Below, in pieces: positions 45,580-54,029 of a stretch of 64,000 nt of DNA. The position numbers and the translations under genes are program-made. This DNA comes from Clostridiaceae bacterium (GTDB taxonomy: Bacteria; Bacillota; Clostridia; DSM-8532). The stretch lies in the NCBI GenBank assembly GCA_012521705.1, contig JAAYLX010000040.1:1-64000 (forward strand), given 5' to 3'. The notes beneath the pieces were generated by a model. The model was not told the DNA's origin. It did no database searches and worked only from the letters and a program-made list of their open reading frames with translations. Every line of letters begins with the position of its first letter. The first letter of the stretch is position 1.

Positions 45580-48132
45580 ATGAACGATAAACCGGGAAAT
45601 CGCAAAAAGCCATCAGATCCTTTTGCGGCTTCCATGAATAAAGAAAAAATTACTGATATTAAACCAGTTAAAATAGCATTAAAAGTCCTTGTGCTTACTA
45701 TTGTTATTGTCTTTGCCCTGCTTTTCGTTGCCGGCAGCGCTTTAGCCGGCCTTGCAAGCGGTGGCTTTTACGGAATTATCAAAGCAACACCCATGCTTGA
45801 TCCGAAGCTTTTCAAGACAATGAGTTTCAACTCCTATGTCTATGATTCCGAAGGCAATGTAATTGCCGAATTGAAAAAGGAAGAAAACCGTGTCTGGATT
45901 GATTATGCGGACATCCCCAAAAAATTGATTGACGCCTACATTGCCGTTGAAGACAAACGCTTTGAGGAACATAGAGGCGTGGATTTCAGAAGAATAGGCA
46001 GCGCTGTGATTACTTACGCAAGAAAACTGCTGGGCGCGGATGTGGATATAGAAGGCGGAAGTACAATAACCCAGCAGCTTATCAAAAACCTGACCAAAAA
46101 AGATCAGGTAACCATTCCCAGAAAACTTCAGGAACAGTGGCAGGCCATGCAACTTGAGAAGGTATTGACCAAGAAGGAAATCCTTACTTACTACCTCAAT
46201 AATGTTCCCATGGGCGGTAATTTCTACGGTATTGAAACTGCAGCCAAAGGATATTACGGTAAGGACGTCCGTGAGCTTTCCCTTGCAGAATGCGCAAGTC
46301 TTGCCGGTATCACCAACTGGCCAACCAAATACATGCCCATTAACGAAAAAAATATTGAAGCAAACTTAGCCAGAACCAAAATGATTCTTGGCCTTATGCT
46401 TGAACAGGGAAAGATTACCCAAAGCGAGTACGATGAAGCCATAAACGAAACTATCAATTTCAAATACAACCCTGAAGCAGGTAAGGTCATGCAGACCAGT
46501 AACCAGTCCTATTTTGTTGATGAAGTTGTAAAAAGCGTAAAAGAATCTCTGATGAAGATTTACGGATATACAGAACAGGCTGCATTGGATATCGTATATA
46601 ATTCAGGTCTTCATATTTATACCACTATGGACCCAAATGTCCAGAAAGCAATGGATGAGGTATTTACCGATCCTCAATTCTTCTATGCCGATAACAAAAA
46701 ATCTGATGAACTTCCACAGGCTGCTATGGTTGTTATGGACAAGGACGGATACGTACGCGGTATTTACGGCGGTCGCGGCAAGAAAGAGGGAAGTGTGTTT
46801 AATCGCGCCACACAGGCAAGAAGACAGCCCGGATCAGCTATTAAACCCATTCTGGTCTATGGGCCCGGTATCGACAGCAAGACTATTACAGCAGCTACTG
46901 TTGTGGACGATGTAAAGCAATACCTTCTTCACGACAAGCCCGACACTGAATGGCCGAAAAATGTTGAGAACGTCAACTATGGTCTTACAACCACCCGTGT
47001 GGGTTTGTACAAATCACGAAATGTCGTTGCTACACTGCTGTTGAAAGATTACGTTGGTGTTGACAATGCCCTTAATTACCTTGCGAATCTTGGTATTGAC
47101 AGAAAGGACGAGAAATACCTTTCAATTGCCATGGGCGGCTTTAACAACGGCGTGACACCGCTTGAATTGGCCGGAGCTTATACGGCTTTTGCAAATAAAG
47201 GGGTATATACTAAACCCATATTCTTTACAGAAGTTAAGGATCATGACGGAAATGTGATTCTGGAAAACAAACCTGAAAGATCCCAGGTATTTTCCGAGCA
47301 GACCGCATTTATTATGAACAGCATGCTTCAGGACGTTATCAAGAAAGGTACCGGTTATCCTGAAGGTATAGTGAAGTATAAGAATGCTGACGGTAAGATC
47401 GTTACCATTCCTTCCGCAGGAAAGACTGGTACCACCGACAAGAACACAGATAAGTGGTTTGCGGCTTTCACACCGTACTATGTAGGGGTATCCTGGTATG
47501 GATATGACAAGATAGTCTCCTTGGACAGTGTTGAATACAACAACGCCAAAAAGATATGGAACGCGGTTATGACCAAGATACATGAAAATCTTGAACCCGC
47601 TCAGTTCTTTGATAATACTCCGCCTAATATTGTTACACGCAACATCTGTATGGATTCGGGCAAAATTGCCACCGACCTGTGCAAGAGCGATCCTCGTGGA
47701 AGCAGGGTTGTATCCGAGTACTTTATTGAAGGAACTGAACCGGCATACAGCGATACCTGTACAGTGCATGTAACCGCAAGGGTATGTACAGAATCCAAGG
47801 ACGCATGGGGAAGATATCTCCTTGCAACCGAAAATTGTCCTGAAAGTACGGTAAAAGATATAGTAGGTATAAAGAGGCCTGTTCAATATACACCCAAATT
47901 CCCGGATGACAAGTATCCTGAAGATTATAAATACGAGATAGCCGAAGGAGAGTACTGCACTGTCCATCAAGCAAAGCTGGCACCTCCTGTAAATGAAGAT
48001 AACTATGATCCATGGGAATTCTGGAGGAATCTAATTCCTGAGGCGAAAAACTTCATTCCGGGGGAACTGATTCCTCCCCTGAATGAAGACATTGGTGAAC
48101 CTGCCACCGAAGGAAACCATGATGGTGTATAA
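45580..48132 (+). CDS. class A penicillin-binding protein (PBP1A family)
   Basis: A bifunctional glycosyltransferase/transpeptidase of 850 residues. Cytoplasmic N-terminus, membrane helix near 38-62, GT51 domain (about 90-260) with EDKRFEEHRGVD and GGSTITQQLIKNL. The transpeptidase domain (about 370-640) has SxxK in RQPGSAIKP, SRN in YKSRNVVA and KTGTT. The C-terminal tail (about 640-850) carries six cysteines in short CxxH-like groups and is proline-rich at the end, common in clostridial PBPs. AGGAGG precedes ATG 45580; the frame itself opens at 45553. Ends in repeat R3, whose first part forms its terminator. Confidence 0.93.
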   Translation: MNDKPGNRKKPSDPFAASMNKEKITDIKPVKIALKVLVLTIVIVFALLFVAGSALAGLASGGFYGIIKATPMLDPKLFKTMSFNSYVYDSEGNVIAELKKEENRVWIDYADIPKKLIDAYIAVEDKRFEEHRGVDFRRIGSAVITYARKLLGADVDIEGGSTITQQLIKNLTKKDQVTIPRKLQEQWQAMQLEKVLTKKEILTYYLNNVPMGGNFYGIETAAKGYYGKDVRELSLAECASLAGITNWPTKYMPINEKNIEANLARTKMILGLMLEQGKITQSEYDEAINETINFKYNPEAGKVMQTSNQSYFVDEVVKSVKESLMKIYGYTEQAALDIVYNSGLHIYTTMDPNVQKAMDEVFTDPQFFYADNKKSDELPQAAMVVMDKDGYVRGIYGGRGKKEGSVFNRATQARRQPGSAIKPILVYGPGIDSKTITAATVVDDVKQYLLHDKPDTEWPKNVENVNYGLTTTRVGLYKSRNVVATLLLKDYVGVDNALNYLANLGIDRKDEKYLSIAMGGFNNGVTPLELAGAYTAFANKGVYTKPIFFTEVKDHDGNVILENKPERSQVFSEQTAFIMNSMLQDVIKKGTGYPEGIVKYKNADGKIVTIPSAGKTGTTDKNTDKWFAAFTPYYVGVSWYGYDKIVSLDSVEYNNAKKIWNAVMTKIHENLEPAQFFDNTPPNIVTRNICMDSGKIATDLCKSDPRGSRVVSEYFIEGTEPAYSDTCTVHVTARVCTESKDAWGRYLLATENCPESTVKDIVGIKRPVQYTPKFPDDKYPEDYKYEIAEGEYCTVHQAKLAPPVNEDNYDPWEFWRNLIPEAKNFIPGELIPPLNEDIGEPATEGNHDGV

Positions 48133-48159
48133 CTGACAGAAATAGCTACAAAAAGTATG

Positions 48160-48430
48160 AATGGCAGAGTCTTTAAAGTGCAACGGCTCTGCCTTTTTTG
48201 CGTCCTCAGCTTAGGAAAGCTATTGCGCGCAAAGGTTCTGCCTTTTTCACGTCCTCGGCTTATGAAAGCTGTAAGGCTCAACTCAATCGCCATTTTTCGA
48301 TGGGCTCCTTATTGAGCTGCGCATTTCACCAATAGTTTTTAGCCTTCTCTTTCGGATTGCTCAAGGCAGAGCCTTTGCACGTCACAACTTTCCTGAGCCG
48401 AGAGCACATAAAAGACTGCGCCACTTGGAC
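48160..48430 (-). repeat. dispersed structured repeat, copy R3 (reverse core with inverted end-arms on both sides)
   Basis: Composite copy. The reverse-oriented core, 48227-48380, starts GCGCAAAGGTTCTGCC and ends GGCAGAGCCTTTGCAC, and lacks about 55 bases of the middle, including the CTTGCC/GGCAAG hairpin. It is flanked by a left arm (48178-48226, GTGCAACGGCTCTGCC..CGTCCTCAGCTTAGGAAAG) and a right arm in the opposite sense (48381-48430, ACAACTTTCCTGAGCCGAG..GACTGCGCCACTTG). It occupies almost the whole gap between the convergent PBP and THUMP methyltransferase genes. Confidence 0.8.
48163..48199 (+). terminator. terminator of the PBP gene, made by the edge of repeat R3
   Basis: GGCAGAG (48163-48169) pairs with CTCTGCC (48187-48193) and is followed by six T. 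It lies 30 bases past the stop codon. Both stem halves are parts of the repeat family's ends. Confidence 0.8.
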
Positions 48431-48448
48431 TTAATACTTGACATTAAT

Positions 48449-49606
48449 TCAGTCGTTCTTTTCCTCGTTCTTTTGCTTTGGGGGCTTTGGACCAAAGAAT
48501 TGATAGTAATAGCAAAGCATTCCGCCGTTATAAAGTTTGCGGTTTTTATCCGCCTTCCGTCCGAAATACTTTTCAAATTCCTGATCTGCATTGATAATAT
48601 AGAATGACCATGTATCAAGTTTTCTGAAGGCTTTGCCCATGTCCTGATACAGACGGTTGTTTTCCTTCTTCTCGCCTATTCTTTGACCGTAGGGAGGGTT
48701 TGTAACTATAAAACCATACTTATATCTTGAAGATATTTCTCGTACATCCCTGACCTGAAAATGGACTACTTTATCCACCCCGGCCTGGCGGGCATGATAG
48801 TTTGCCATGCTGATTGCCTCAGGGTTGATGTCATAACCCTGTATAAGAACGTCTTTTACGGGTTTAATAAGGTCCCTTGCTTCAGTCAGAGTGCGGTACC
48901 ATATTTCCTTAGGAATATTGGGCCATTCCTGGCAATCAAATTCCCGGTCGAGGCCGGGTGCCTTATTCATAGCCATTAATGCGGCTTCTATGGGTATGGT
49001 ACCTGAGCCACAGAAAGGATCAATCAAAGGCCTTCCTGGAGACCAGCGGCTTATCAAAAGCATTGCGCTTGTCATGGTTTCCTTTATCGGTGCCGAATAT
49101 GCCAGGCTCCTGTATCCTCTTTTGTGGAGACCTTCTCCGGAAGTATCTATTGATATGGTTACTTTATCTTTAAGTATTGTGAACTCTATGCGGTATCTGG
49201 GTCCTGTTTCAGGGAACACCTGAAGTTTATATACAGTTTTAAGTCTTTCAACAATGGCCTTCTTAATGATGGACTGACAGTCCGAAACACTCATGAGAGT
49301 TGATTTGGCGCATCCGCCTGTTACAGGGAATTCGGCTTCTTTGGGAAGCCAGTTCTCCCAGGGAAGGGCTTTTACTGCCTCGAAAAGCTGGTCGAAGGTT
49401 ACAGCAGTAAATTCGCCCATCAAAATATGAACCCTTGCAGCGGTCCTGAGCCAGAGATTAGCCTTGCAAATAGCCTCAAGATCGCCACTAAAATATATCT
49501 TTCCATTGTCGGTATAGGTATCACCATAACCCAGATGCTTTATTTCTCTGGCTACAACGGATTCTATGCCAAATGCTGCAGTTGCAAACAGTTTTATTTC
49601 TTTCAT
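48449..49606 (-). CDS. THUMP-domain 23S rRNA (guanine-N2)-methyltransferase, RlmL/YpsC type
   Basis: A protein of 385 residues. It has an N-terminal ferredoxin-like plus THUMP RNA-binding region (about 1-160), then a Rossmann methyltransferase domain with DPFCGSGTIPIEAALMA and the catalytic NPPYG that marks N2-guanine/N6-adenine methyltransferases. It corresponds to the N-terminal module of E. coli RlmL and to Bacillus YpsC, which act on 23S rRNA. The C-terminus is lysine-rich. AAGGAG precedes ATG 49606. Confidence 0.9.
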   Translation of the reverse strand: MKEIKLFATAAFGIESVVAREIKHLGYGDTYTDNGKIYFSGDLEAICKANLWLRTAARVHILMGEFTAVTFDQLFEAVKALPWENWLPKEAEFPVTGGCAKSTLMSVSDCQSIIKKAIVERLKTVYKLQVFPETGPRYRIEFTILKDKVTISIDTSGEGLHKRGYRSLAYSAPIKETMTSAMLLISRWSPGRPLIDPFCGSGTIPIEAALMAMNKAPGLDREFDCQEWPNIPKEIWYRTLTEARDLIKPVKDVLIQGYDINPEAISMANYHARQAGVDKVVHFQVRDVREISSRYKYGFIVTNPPYGQRIGEKKENNRLYQDMGKAFRKLDTWSFYIINADQEFEKYFGRKADKNRKLYNGGMLCYYYQFFGPKPPKQKNEEKND

Positions 49607-49678
49607 TAATTCTCCTTAATTTACTTACTTTCAAGAATTATATTGTGCTTCATTATTTTTCATTATTCCTTCCCCACC

Positions 49679-51349
49679 TCATGAATGGTCGTCAGCATTG
49701 AAGACAGAGCCACCGAGGAATTCTCTTAAAATGGAGTTCATTGGAACTTTATCGCTGGGAGCCGCAAGAATATAGCTTAAAAATTCAAGTAAACGGCGGG
49801 CTTCCGCATACTGAGGCTGTTCGGGAGTGATCTCCTGCAATAACGGCACAGCAAGAGGTTTTATCATCGAAAGCTCATATATCAGCGAGGAGTTGAACAT
49901 TACGTCCGCCTCTTCCTGGAATGGGAATATATTTCTTTCCTCACCTCTTCTGACGCTTGGCCACATATCGATGGTCTTTGGCGCAGGAGTTCCGCGGTAC
50001 CTGTTATCCCTTACGATTCTTCTAAGCAAGCGTAAATCGGTAGTGGGGATACGATTATGCATATCTATACGCATGGAGGTTATGGCACTTATATAAATAT
50101 TAAATTTATTTTCTTGAGCCACCTCGCTTGTCAAACGCGGATTAAGCGCATGGATGCCTTCAATTACGAGAACCTGCCCATCTTCAAGTTTCAACTTCCG
50201 TCCGTTGTACTCCCTTTTACCTGTCACGAAGTTATAAGTCGGAAGGTTTATTTCGCCGCCATTCAAAAGGGTATTAATATCCCTGTTGAATAGCTCCAGA
50301 TCCACTGTTTCAAGGGCTTCGTAATCTGGCTTTCCATCCTCATCCAAAGGAGTTCTGTGCTTTTCCACAAAATAATCATCCACTGAAATATTCAGGGGTG
50401 TAAGGCCATTTACCCGAAGCTGCACGGACAGCCTCTGGGCAAAGGTTGTCTTACCTGACGAAGACGGGCCAGCGATCAGAATTACCCGCTTATGGGGCTG
50501 GTTATGTTTTATCAAATCCGCAATCCTTGCAATTTTCTTTTCGTGGAGAGCCTCTGCTATAAGAACCAACTCGCCAATTTTTCCGGATTCCACAACATCG
50601 TTCAGATTTCCCACATCTTCAACACCGAGAATGCTGAGCCAATCGCTGTACTCGGTAAAAATCCCAAAGAGTTTCATGGGTATACTGACTTCCGGAATCT
50701 CATTAGGGAATTCTTTTTTGGGCGTCATGAGCACAATTCCGTCATGGTGGGCTTCTATCCTGAATAATTTGAGATAGCCGGTACTGGGAACCATATATCC
50801 ATAGAAGTAGTCTTCTACGTCATCAAGTATATAAAGTGAGACATAATCCTTTTCGCGGTGTTTTATGAGGCGGTATCTGTCTTCCCTTCCCTTCTTAAGG
50901 AAAATCTGCCGAGCCTCATCTATTGGAAGAGTGACTTTCATAAACTCCTTGTTCTCTTCAATTAATTCCTGCATCCGTTTCTGGATGCGCTGAGCATCTT
51001 CAGGAGTCACTTTATAGTTCAATATCTCAAAGAATATGCCTCTGCTGACAGAATGGCGGATCTGAACCTCCTTTTCAGGGAACAGGTCATGTATAGCCTT
51101 TACAAGCAGGAAGGTCAAACTCCTTTGATAAATCCTGATGCCGTCCTCACTTGTAAGATCCACATAATTAATATTACATTCATGTTCAATGCGGTAAGTA
51201 AGCTCTTTGATTTCATTATTGACCAGTGCAGCCACAATAAGGGAGTCTTTTTTGCCTTTTTTCCCTCTTACAAGCTCTTCAATTTTTGTCCCTTTGTCAA
51301 TAAGTAAGTTCTGCCCATTCAAACAAATATTGATCTTATCATTATTCAT
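49679..51349 (-). CDS. nucleoside (uridine-like) kinase with ThrRS-type TGS and editing-like domains
   Basis: A protein of 556 residues in three parts. A TGS domain (about 1-65) and a region like the ThrRS second additional domain (about 70-215) come first. A P-loop kinase of the uridine kinase/phosphoribulokinase family (about 285-500) follows, with GPSSSGKTTFAQRL, SVDDYFVEKHRTP and VIEGIHALN. In the editing-like part the first His of the H-x3-H motif is present (HSVSRG), but the second is Arg, so proofreading activity is doubtful. The fusion is widespread in Clostridia and usually annotated as uridine kinase; the substrate is unproven. ATG 51349 has AAGGAG ten bases upstream; TTG 51355 is the alternative. 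Confidence 0.85.
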   Translation of the reverse strand: MNNDKINICLNGQNLLIDKGTKIEELVRGKKGKKDSLIVAALVNNEIKELTYRIEHECNINYVDLTSEDGIRIYQRSLTFLLVKAIHDLFPEKEVQIRHSVSRGIFFEILNYKVTPEDAQRIQKRMQELIEENKEFMKVTLPIDEARQIFLKKGREDRYRLIKHREKDYVSLYILDDVEDYFYGYMVPSTGYLKLFRIEAHHDGIVLMTPKKEFPNEIPEVSIPMKLFGIFTEYSDWLSILGVEDVGNLNDVVESGKIGELVLIAEALHEKKIARIADLIKHNQPHKRVILIAGPSSSGKTTFAQRLSVQLRVNGLTPLNISVDDYFVEKHRTPLDEDGKPDYEALETVDLELFNRDINTLLNGGEINLPTYNFVTGKREYNGRKLKLEDGQVLVIEGIHALNPRLTSEVAQENKFNIYISAITSMRIDMHNRIPTTDLRLLRRIVRDNRYRGTPAPKTIDMWPSVRRGEERNIFPFQEEADVMFNSSLIYELSMIKPLAVPLLQEITPEQPQYAEARRLLEFLSYILAAPSDKVPMNSILREFLGGSVFNADDHS

Positions 51350-51631
51350 ACACAATGCGCTCCTTACCCCGAATTTAAAAATATTATCCTATATTAAGTT
51401 TTTATCGGCAATAATGGGAAGAATCTTCAATGCCTTTATTATGGATACTTCTTAAAGCAATAATTCATGACAAAAATCAGGAGTATTTTTGAAAGTTTCA
51501 AGCCATATTGACCTCTGAAGTTTTTCAATGTGAGCATTTTTAATAAAGAGCATTCTTGCTGTGGAATAAACTTTTCATTTGGTAAGAAAATATGAATGTT
51601 ACCTGGATATGATTTATTAGGGGTGAAGTCC

Positions 51632-52342
51632 TTGAATGAAGGATTGGTAGTAATAGTCCGGTCAATAATCGGATTTTTTTCTCTGCTCATTTTTACAAGA
51701 ATAATCGGTAAAGAGCAAATAAGCCAGCTTACCTTTTTTGATTACGTATTGGGAATTACTATAGGGTCCATTGCGGCTACGGCTTCAACAGACCTTTCCA
51801 GCAGGGCATGGCCCCACTGGGTGAGCCTATTAACCTGGGCAGCACTGGGATATATAATGGAAGTTATTACACTGAAATGGAGGTCTGCAGCCAAGTACTT
51901 TGAAGGTCAGCCGGCAATTATCATTTACAATGGCAAGATCCTTGAAAAAACATTAAAGAATGAACGGTACCGCATATCGGATATACTTTCTCTCTTGAGG
52001 AACCAGGGGATATTTGATATTAACCAGGTTAACTTTGCGATTATTGAATCCAACGGCCGTTTATCGGTAATGAAAAAACCTGAATACCAGCCGCTTACTC
52101 CGAAAGATATGAATATTCAGGTACAGGACAACGGTTTAAATACCATCCTGATTTATGACGGAATATTGATAGAAAACAACCTGAATGAACTCAAAAAAGA
52201 TAGAAAATGGCTCATGGAACAATTAAACAAACAGGGTGTATACGATATATCAGAGGTTTTTCTTGCTTACGTGGCACCTTCGGGAAGCTTTTACATTGAC
52301 AAATACTCAGACCATGTGGACTGCCCCGACGAATTTGTATAA
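51632..52342 (+). CDS. DUF421 (YetF-like) membrane protein
   Basis: A protein of 236 residues with three N-terminal membrane helices (about 6-80; FFDYVLGITIGSIAATASTD is the family signature). The cytoplasmic remainder has the two repeated DUF421 strands-and-loop units (EGQPAIIIYNGKILEKTLKNE; the GILIENNL region). The function is unknown; relatives occur in sporulation and spore-membrane sets. AGGGGTGA lies five bases before TTG 51632, which I take as the start in place of the upstream in-frame codon at 51596. It is followed 26 bases later by a DUF4363 gene; the pair recurs in Clostridia. Confidence 0.85.
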   Translation: MNEGLVVIVRSIIGFFSLLIFTRIIGKEQISQLTFFDYVLGITIGSIAATASTDLSSRAWPHWVSLLTWAALGYIMEVITLKWRSAAKYFEGQPAIIIYNGKILEKTLKNERYRISDILSLLRNQGIFDINQVNFAIIESNGRLSVMKKPEYQPLTPKDMNIQVQDNGLNTILIYDGILIENNLNELKKDRKWLMEQLNKQGVYDISEVFLAYVAPSGSFYIDKYSDHVDCPDEFV

Positions 52343-52368
52343 CAACATCTAAAAAGGAGTTGTCATTC

Positions 52369-52734
52369 TTGAAAAAATTTTTAAATGCAGCCCTTCCGGT
52401 ATTTATTCTGATTATATTTGTAGTTGTCATGCAAAGCGGAAGTTTTCTGAAAAGGCCAATTGGCGATGAAGAAGATATCTCCCGGTCTATTTTTGCTTTG
52501 ATGGAAGAAGTCCAGAATGAAAACTGGGATGGAGCACAGAAAAGAGCGGAGAAACTTAATGAAACCTGGGCCAAAATCGTAAAAAGAATACAGTTCAGTT
52601 CCGAGAGGGATGAAATCCATTCCTTCTATGCAGCCCTTGCCAGGCTCAATGGAGCCATAATGGCCGAGGACAAGTCAGCAGCCCTAATGGAACTAAATGA
52701 GGCATATAACCATTACAATCGTCTTGCACAATAG
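52369..52734 (+). CDS. DUF4363 family small membrane-anchored protein
   Basis: A protein of 121 residues with one N-terminal membrane helix (about 8-25) and a helical soluble domain containing NWDGAQKRAEKLNETWAKI. This matches the DUF4363 pattern of a DUF421 companion. No enzymatic motif is seen. AAGGAG is nine bases before TTG 52369; the earlier in-frame TTG at 52360 abuts the ribosome binding site and is less likely. Same operon as the DUF421 gene. Confidence 0.8.
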   Translation: MKKFLNAALPVFILIIFVVVMQSGSFLKRPIGDEEDISRSIFALMEEVQNENWDGAQKRAEKLNETWAKIVKRIQFSSERDEIHSFYAALARLNGAIMAEDKSAALMELNEAYNHYNRLAQ

Positions 52735-52741
52735 ACATAAT

Positions 52742-52774
52742 AAAAATCGCTCCAATAAACTGGAGCGATTTTTA
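52742..52774 (+). terminator. bidirectional terminator between the DUF4363 and malic enzyme genes
   Basis: AAAAATCGCTCCA / TGGAGCGATTTTT forms a 12-bp stem with a 5-base loop, flanked by A and T runs. It serves both convergent genes. Confidence 0.85.
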
Positions 52775-52837
52775 TATATAAGATTCTTTATGCTTTTCCT
52801 GAACATTCTGTAATTGACAGACTTATACCAAGCGAGC

Positions 52838-54010
52838 TTAAATCCTTGCAACTCCAGACTTTCTGGCAGCCTCAGCTACTGCTTTGGCAACCGCCGGAGC
52901 AACCCTCTTGTCAAATGGGGAAGGAATTACATACTCGGGTGACAGTTCTTCATCTGTAACAATGGAGGCAATTGCCTTAGCTGCGGCTATCTTCATTTCT
53001 TCGTTTATGTCGCTTGCTCTAACATCCAATGCTCCTCTGAAAATTCCGGGGAACGCAAGAACATTATTGATCTGATTTGGGAAATCGGAACGACCTGTAC
53101 CGACAATTTTTGCTCCTGCTTCAATTGCGTCCTCGGGCATAATTTCAGGAACAGGGTTAGCCATTGCGAAAATAATGGGATCTTTGGCCATGGATTTAAC
53201 CATTTCCTTATCAACCATATTGGGAGCTGATACACCCATAAATACGTCAGCTCCAACCAATACATCCTTCAGTGAACCCTTTTTCATTTCGAGGTTGGAT
53301 ATTTCAGCCATGAGTTCCTTTTCAGGATTCAATCCCGGACGTCCTTTATAAATTGCACCTTTGGTATCACAGAGTATTACCTTTTTAAGACCCATGCTCA
53401 TAAGAAGCTTGGTAATTGCAATTCCTGCCGCTCCGGAACCATTGACTACAACTTCTATTTCAGAGATGTCCTTTTTAACAATTTTCAATGCATTCAACAA
53501 TGCAGCCAGTGCAACTACGGCTGTACCATGCTGGTCGTCGTGGAAAATAGGAATATCGCATTCAGCCTTAAGTCTGCGTTCTATCTCAAAGCAACGAGGA
53601 GCGCTGATATCTTCAAGATTTATACCTCCGAAGCTTCCTGCAAGGAGTTTAATTGTGTTTACAATAGTGTCAACATCTTTTGAACGGATGCAAAGAGGGA
53701 ATGCGTCAACATCACCAAAGCTCTTGAACAGTACACATTTACCTTCCATAACCGGCATACCGGCTTCAGGACCGATATCTCCAAGGCCAAGAACAGCGGT
53801 ACCATCTGTTACAACTGCAACAAGATTATGGCGCCTTGTGTATTCATAAGACTTGTTTACATCCTTTTGGATTTCAAGACAGGGTTCTGCAACTCCAGGA
53901 GTATAAGCAAGGGATAAATCCTCCTTGGTTGCAACTGGAGCCCGGCAAGTAACTTCAATTTTGCCTTTCCATTCCGCATGTGCTTGAAGCGCTTTTTCTT
54001 TGATAGTCAT
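52838..54010 (-). CDS. NAD(P)-dependent malic enzyme
   Basis: Oxidatively decarboxylates malate to pyruvate and CO2. It is a short bacterial type, 390 residues. The catalytic Tyr is in LAYTPGVAEPC and the Lys in EGKCVLFKSFGDVDAFP. Metal ligands lie around FHDDQHGTAVV, and the nucleotide loop is VVNGSGAAGIAI followed by CDTKGAIYKGR. Cofactor preference is not decided by eye. It lies 20 bases after the malate dehydrogenase gene, so oxaloacetate-malate-pyruvate conversion is encoded as a unit. This is the last part of the malate shunt known in Acetivibrio thermocellus, which bypasses pyruvate kinase and yields NADPH from NADH. AGGAGG precedes ATG 54010. Confidence 0.93.
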   Translation of the reverse strand: MTIKEKALQAHAEWKGKIEVTCRAPVATKEDLSLAYTPGVAEPCLEIQKDVNKSYEYTRRHNLVAVVTDGTAVLGLGDIGPEAGMPVMEGKCVLFKSFGDVDAFPLCIRSKDVDTIVNTIKLLAGSFGGINLEDISAPRCFEIERRLKAECDIPIFHDDQHGTAVVALAALLNALKIVKKDISEIEVVVNGSGAAGIAITKLLMSMGLKKVILCDTKGAIYKGRPGLNPEKELMAEISNLEMKKGSLKDVLVGADVFMGVSAPNMVDKEMVKSMAKDPIIFAMANPVPEIMPEDAIEAGAKIVGTGRSDFPNQINNVLAFPGIFRGALDVRASDINEEMKIAAAKAIASIVTDEELSPEYVIPSPFDKRVAPAVAKAVAEAARKSGVARI

Positions 54011-54029
54011 GATTGTATCCTCCTTAATG

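Noticed and set aside
47122-47970. 282-codon open frame on the minus strand inside the PBP gene
   Set aside because: It is antisense to the conserved transpeptidase and tail of the class A PBP, has no ribosome binding site, and its product (many Cys, Phe, Tyr) looks like a reverse-strand shadow.
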